From: Dictyocoela muelleri
Taxonomy: Eukaryota; Microsporidia
Reading direction: 5' to 3'
Length of the DNA: 11,583 nt
Assembly: GCA_016256075.1 (NCBI GenBank)
Contig: SDVU01000649.1
Coordinates: forward strand, 1 to 11,583
Position numbers and translations under genes: made by a program. Below, in pieces: positions 8,146 to 11,583 of the stretch. Position 1 is the first letter of the stretch, and each line of letters opens with the position of its first letter. The notes beneath the pieces are model-generated. The model had not been told where the DNA came from. It worked only from the letters and a program-made list of their open reading frames with translations, and searched no databases.

Positions 8146-8352
8146 TTATGCATTAATATATTAAAAATTATGCATTAATATATTTAAAAATATGCATAAA
8201 TATATTAAAAATTATTAATAAATATATTAAAAATTATTAATAAATATATTAAAAAATTATTAATAAATATTTAAAAATTATTAATAAATATATTAAAAAT
8301 TATTAATAAATATATTAAAAATGCTTAATAAATATATTAAAAATTATTAATT
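8146..8352. repeat. 22-bp AT-rich tandem array, about 9 copies
   Basis: The unit is AAATATATTAAAAATTATTAAT with variants; the leftmost copies carry TTATGCAT in place of TTATTAAT. The array abuts the left inverted repeat of the integrase-type element. About 1.3 copies of the same unit, inverted, occur at 11056-11085 beyond the foldback element on the far side. Confidence 0.9.
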
Positions 8353-8546
8353 GTTGCATTTTTTTGATCCATTGTAGAATTGATCTATTAATGAATTAAA
8401 AGTAAAATTTAAATAAAAAAATTCTTAAACATAAATTTCAATGGGCGGTCATGTATAGAATTGATCCACGCTTTTAAATCATTAAGGAAATATTTATTTT
8501 ATAGAAAAGATCCACGATATCAAATTTTTAATGAATTTATTTTTAA
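8353..8546 (+). repeat. left inverted repeat of the integrase-type element
   Basis: It pairs with 9816-10008 in inverted orientation at high similarity. Inside it the word TAGAATTGATC(CACG) recurs three times: near 8375, near 8456 and near 8501 (there TAGAAAAGATCCACG). A GGCGGTCATG block near 8443-8452 is shared with the other end (CATGACCGCC). Repeated words in a terminus are typical of transposase-binding sites, though no binding is shown here. Confidence 0.92.
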
Positions 8547-8859
8547 AAAAATATCCCTAGATTTTAATAAAATATAATGAATTTAACATTTAAAATAAAT
8601 AACTCATTTTTAATAACTCCGAATTTTTTTGACTCTTGAACTTATAACACAGTTAGTATTTTCGAACTCAGCCGAAAGTGTTAAAATACCAATGTTTATC
8701 TTCAGTACTGTAAAAACCATTTCGTAATAAAGTGAATCAAAAGAATTTTTTTGTTTTCATGTTATTGTCAAAATATTTCATAAGAAGAACTTTGACATTT
8801 ATTTCATAAAACACATTATTATTTTCAAAGTTAGAATACTTAGATGCATATTTTTTAAA

Positions 8860-9794
8860 ATTTAATCTTGCGCTGTTTTGTATTGATTGATTATCTTTAA
8901 TAATTGGTTATACCTATTATTTATGATATTTATCCCACGGAAAACATTGAAAGGTCTTTTATTGGTATCTCTATGGATTGGTTATTATACTGATATAACA
9001 TATATTGGTATTTCGATATTCATTTCGTATCTTTTTCAACCATTGAAATTTATAATCGTTTTTTCAAAATTCTGTTTAACCTTTCTATTTGACCCCGACT
9101 TTGAGGATATCTAGGTCTTCCATGAATGATTTGAACACCAAATTTTTCACACAAATCTTGAAATTTTTTATTACAAAATTCAAGGCCGTTATAAGTGTGT
9201 AAATTATACCAAGGACCTTCAGTGTAAAAAAGATATTTCATAATTTTCATGACTGTTATGCCTTTTTTTGTTTTATTGGAAAGAGAATGCAAACTTTCGA
9301 CAGCAATCTATGAGGGTAAACGCATAATTATGACCATAATTAAATTCCGAATATTTATGAAAATTTATTAAATCACACATAAGTCATAGTTGAACTTCTC
9401 AATCACTATTTGCGATACATTTTTTAGAATATGGTTTTTGTCTTTTGATTGCATAATTTGCAAGAATTTATAAAATTTGAAATACATTTCATGCTTATTC
9501 CATAATATTCTTCATCAATAATATTTTTGTGTTTATTACCACAAATATGCCCTGGTAAATGCTTATTATTTATAACTTCGTTTTTTTCATGATATTCAAA
9601 TTCATAAAAATACCTTTAAATTTACCACCATGCTTTGCAAACAGATTCCCGTAAATGTATATAATATTTGAACAATTGAGGTTAAAATCTCTCCTTTCAT
9701 AAGATTTTAAGAAATTAGGTACGAACCCATAGTTTAAGTAATTATATACCAACATTAAATCTTCTTGGGTATTTATTGTGTACGTTCTTCTCAT
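8860..9794 (-). pseudogene. integrase fossil (zinc-binding plus rve core)
   Basis: A broken integrase relic reads right to left. The N-terminal part is an open piece at 9570-9794 starting MRRTYTINTQEDL, about 20 bp inside the right inverted repeat. A zinc-binding HHCC region lies near 9430-9565 (HLPGH, then the CKLC pair). The rve-type catalytic core ends in an open piece at 9050-9292 with GRPRYPQSRGQIERLNRIL, a well-known integrase signature. Weak C-terminal similarity continues to about 8860. It is most like the integrases of GIN/Ginger and Ty3/Gypsy elements. The relic carries several interruptions. The plus-strand open frame over 8887-9114 is only its shadow. Confidence 0.8.
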
Positions 9795-9815
9795 ATTATA
9801 AGGAATAGTTTTTAT

Positions 9816-10008
9816 TTAAAAATAAATTCATTAATAATTTGTATCGTGGATCAATTCTATAAAATAAATATTTCCTTAATGATTAAAAAGCGTAGATCAA
9901 TTCTAAACATGACCGCCTATTGAAATTTATGCTCGAGAAATTTTTTATTTAAATTAAATTTTCAATTCATTAATGAATCAATTCTACAATGGATCAAAAA
10001 TGATAAAT
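9816..10008 (-). repeat. right inverted repeat of the integrase-type element
   Basis: Inverted partner of 8353-8546, including the three GATC-containing words (GATCAATTCTA near 9848 and 9896, GAATCAATTCTAC near 9975) and CATGACCGCC near 9908. Its outer end touches the left arm of the foldback element at about 10007. Confidence 0.92.
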
Positions 10009-11055
10009 TAATTAATATATTAAAAAATTCAAATTAAACACATTAATCAATCTGAAAATTTAAATTCCCATATTGACAACAAGTCTTGAGAAAAAACTAA
10101 AATAAAATCCAACTGAATCCTCAAAAATATAAGAAAAAGGGATCTTGACCATTATTTCTTCCCATGGGGAAAAAACAGGATATAAAAAAAATTTACAATT
10201 TATTTTAATATAAAAATGAAGGTGAAAACGGTCTCAAACAATAATAAGGGTAAAAACGGTCAAGATTTAGAAAATGTCTTAACTTAGTTATAAGTGGAAA
10301 AATATTGCTTGTATAGAGAATATTTCGATATCTACAACATATGATTTATTAATAAAATTAGTGATTAGAGACTGATTAAGAAAAAATAGGTGTAAAAAAG
10401 GCGCAAGGTAGAATAATAATATGAAGTTAAGTCAAGACAGTCGTGCTTTCTTTAGAGACTCCCTCTTAAAAATATCAAAAACTACGAAATATGACATTGA
10501 AAGAATTATATATTTTTCTTTGGGGTGTCATATATACATATTTCAAAAATAAGCTTTCTAAGGGGTCGTTATTACTAAGTTTAATAAATTTTTAGTTTTG
10601 CACAAATTTTACATAATTTGGTAAAAATGACTTATATTAAAAATTGAAATTTGAAATATGTATATAAGACTCGGCAAAGAAAAATATATAATTGTTTTAA
10701 TGCCATATTTTGTAGTTTTTAAAATTTTTAAGAGGGGTCTCTAAGGAAAGTTAGTCCGTCTTGACTTAAATTCGGGATATTATTCTATTTTTCGCCTTTT
10801 TTACACATATTTTTTCTTAATCAGTCTCTCATCACTAAGTTTATTAACAAATCATATGTTGTGGATGTCGAAAGATTATCTATAATAGTAATATCTTTCC
10901 CACTTATAACTAAGTCAAGACATTTTCTTATATTTTTGATAATTCAGTTAGATTTTATTCTAGTTTTTTTTCTCAAGACTTGTTGTCAATATGTGTATTT
11001 AAATTTTCAGATTGATTAGTGCGTTTCATTGGAATTTTTTTATATATTAATTAAT
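10007..11055. mobile_element. 1.05-kb foldback (long inverted-repeat) element
   Basis: The left arm (10007-10547) and right arm (10650-11055) are inverted copies with many point differences, separated by a loop of about 100 bp (10548-10649). Landmarks shared by both arms, read inward, are TTGACAACAAGTCTTGAG, ACTTAGTTATAAGTGG, CAACATATGATTT, GAGACTGATTAAGAAAAAAT and TTATATATTTTTCTTTG. The left arm is longer because it holds a 131-bp insertion. No coding frame and no clear target duplication. It resembles foldback-type elements, whose mobilising enzyme cannot be deduced here. The many differences between arms suggest it is fairly old. Confidence 0.88.
10138..10268. mobile_element. 131-bp MITE inserted in the left foldback arm
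   Basis: The right arm preserves the uninterrupted site (ATAAGAAAATGTCTTGAC read inward), while the left arm has an insertion flanked by AGAAAA at 10132-10137 and 10269-10274, a 6-bp target duplication. The insert's ends are inverted: ATCTTGACC at 10142-10150 and GGTCAAGAT at 10258-10266. It also contains GGTGAAAACGGTC and GGTAAAAACGGTC near its right end. It has no coding capacity. The sister arm serves as a built-in empty-site control, so the insertion itself is firmly supported. Confidence 0.87.
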
Positions 11056-11085
11056 AATTTTTAATATATTTATTAATAATTTTCG
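11056..11085 (-). repeat. inverted partial copy of the 22-bp AT unit
   Basis: AATTTTTAATATATTTATTAATAATTTT is the reverse complement of the unit repeated at 8146-8352. Its place just outside the foldback element suggests that the integrase-type element once had this unit at both ends and that the foldback element landed in the right-hand tail. Confidence 0.7.
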
Positions 11086-11095
11086 AGGCAAGGCT

Positions 11096-11129
11096 GTGAG
11101 AGCGCCCACATTAATGTGGGCACTCTCAC
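11096..11129. repeat. 34-bp GC-rich near-perfect palindrome
   Basis: GTGAGAGCGCCCACATTA is followed directly by TAATGTGGGCACTCTCAC. The two 17-bp arms differ at one position and there is no loop. It is unusually GC-rich for this window and lies 30 bp before the ATG of the zinc-ribbon ORF. It could be a hairpin-type regulatory site, a fused pair of element ends, or the start of an element carrying the ORF. Confidence 0.9.
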
Positions 11130-11159
11130 GGTCTTAAGAAAAAAAAATCAAAAAATTCC

Positions 11160-11480
11160 ATGCAATATTTTATAAATTTACCAACAAGTACCCAAAGTAA
11201 TGTATTCTTATCTAAAACTAATGCAATAAATTTCTTAATAGAAAAAATGCTTCTTGATGAAGTTAAAAACTGTTGTTCTTGTGGAAAGCCGATGTTTTTG
11301 AGAAAATCTAATAAATATAATAACAATATTAATAATAGATGTACATCGAGGATTTGCAAAAGAATTTCGATTTTTCATGATAAATTAATCAATATTCCAA
11401 TTATACCTATTAATAATTACTTTTTAGCGATTTATGAGATACTTTGCCGAGATTTAGAAAAAAAGAATATTAACCCTTAA
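11160..11480 (+). CDS. zinc-ribbon protein, Merlin/IS1595-transposase-like N-terminal domain
   Basis: This 106-residue protein has a four-cysteine zinc ribbon at about residues 38-66: C38-x2-C41 (in CCSCGKPMFLRK) and C61-x4-C66 (RCTSRICKRISIF). Then comes a region like KLINIPIIPINNYFLAIYEIL. This order resembles the N-terminal DNA-binding part of IS1595/ISXO2-type transposases, which in eukaryotes are the Merlin elements and are known in microsporidia. The DDE catalytic domain is absent: the stop at 11478-11480 is followed by tandem repeats. It may be a truncated transposase or a solo zinc-ribbon paralogue. The uninterrupted frame and well-kept cysteines suggest it was under selection until recently. 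Family assignment is by motif only. The minus-strand frame over 11126-11359 is its shadow. Confidence 0.6.
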   Translation: MQYFINLPTSTQSNVFLSKTNAINFLIEKMLLDEVKNCCSCGKPMFLRKSNKYNNNINNRCTSRICKRISIFHDKLINIPIIPINNYFLAIYEILCRDLEKKNINP

Positions 11481-11492
11481 ACGATTTTTTAC

Positions 11493-11583
11493 ACATATTT
11501 GTGTACGATTTTTTAACCAAATACACAGATATGTGTATGATTTTTTAACATAATACACAGATCTGTGTATGATTTTTTAACAT
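11493..11583. repeat. 32-bp tandem repeat with a 16-bp palindrome in each unit
   Basis: Units begin at about 11490, 11522 and 11554 and run to the window edge. Each is a 16-bp inverted repeat followed by a (C/T)GATTTTTTAAC spacer. The palindromes are TACACATATTTGTGTA, TACACAGATATGTGTA and TACACAGATCTGTGTA. The third is perfect and each of the first two has one mismatched pair. An extra CGATTTTTTA precedes the first unit. The array lies 10 bp after the zinc-ribbon ORF's stop. Confidence 0.9.

Larger units (their letters stand above)
8353..10008 (-). mobile_element. decayed integrase-type element with about 190-bp inverted termini (GIN/Ginger-like)
   Basis: Inverted repeats of about 190 bp (8353-8546 and 9816-10008) bracket one minus-strand integrase gene relic, giving a length of about 1.66 kb. 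There is no trace of reverse transcriptase, protease or capsid, and the termini are inverted, not direct. This architecture is known from GIN/Ginger DNA transposons, whose integrase is related to that of Gypsy elements. A solo integrase captured between inverted repeats is the alternative. The copy is a fossil with several breaks. The two ends remain highly similar, so decay is moderate and not ancient. No target duplication was identified. Confidence 0.7.

Noticed and set aside
8887-9114. 75-aa plus-strand open frame rich in hydrophobic residues
   Set aside because: It lies antisense to the integrase relic, whose minus-strand signature (PQSRGQIERLNRIL) is unmistakable. The hydrophobic look comes from AT-rich antisense codons.
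11126-11359. 77-aa minus-strand open frame, leucine-rich
   Set aside because: It is antisense to the zinc-ribbon ORF at 11160-11480, which has recognisable cysteine pairs.
11493-11583. CRISPR array
   Set aside because: The units are contiguous 32-bp tandem repeats with conserved spacers, not repeats separated by unique spacers, and the window is eukaryotic in character.

Overview
This is a very AT-rich, gene-poor, repeat-dominated eukaryotic window. The best guess for its source is a microsporidium with an expanded, transposon-laden genome of the Hamiltosporidium type. That is an inference from four things: the base composition, the absence of introns in the one intact gene, a C-rich motif directly upstream of that gene's ATG, and the mix of element families (MULE with a FLYWCH finger, a Merlin/IS1595-like zinc ribbon, a GIN-type integrase, a Ty3/Gypsy pol fossil). 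No clearly intact host gene is visible.

Layout. 1-77 is a perfect 7-bp tandem repeat. 78-1440 is low-complexity AT-rich DNA with one doubtful 107-aa minus-strand ORF. 1440-3960 is a heavily decayed Ty3/Gypsy pol region on the minus strand, with reverse transcriptase, RNase H, integrase zinc-binding domain, integrase core and C-terminal tail in that order. About 4000-5681 is a Mutator-like (MULE) DNA transposon whose transposase gene looks intact; its terminal inverted repeats are themselves tandem arrays of a 16-bp unit. About 5675-5790 holds a possible RRM-gene relic. 6300-6375 is a GC-rich tRNA/SINE-like patch.

6449-7822 is a nest of non-autonomous elements. Two copies of a 66-67 bp direct repeat enclose a 25-bp inverted-repeat pair, a foldback MITE with a perfect 8-bp target duplication sits inside that pair, and a hAT-like MITE follows it. 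8146-8352 is a 22-bp AT-rich tandem array. 8353-10008 is a decayed integrase-type element between inverted repeats of about 190 bp. 10007-11055 is a 1.05-kb foldback element, one arm of which carries a 131-bp MITE that the other arm lacks. 11096-11129 is a GC-rich hairpin just upstream of a 106-aa zinc-ribbon ORF (Merlin/IS1595-like N-terminal domain only). The window ends in 32-bp tandem repeats, each centred on a 16-bp palindrome.

The sequence supports no operon or cooperating pathway. The strongest story is structural: layers of insertions whose relative order can be read, and several element ends with unusual architecture. The likeliest functional gene is the MULE transposase; the zinc-ribbon ORF is second.
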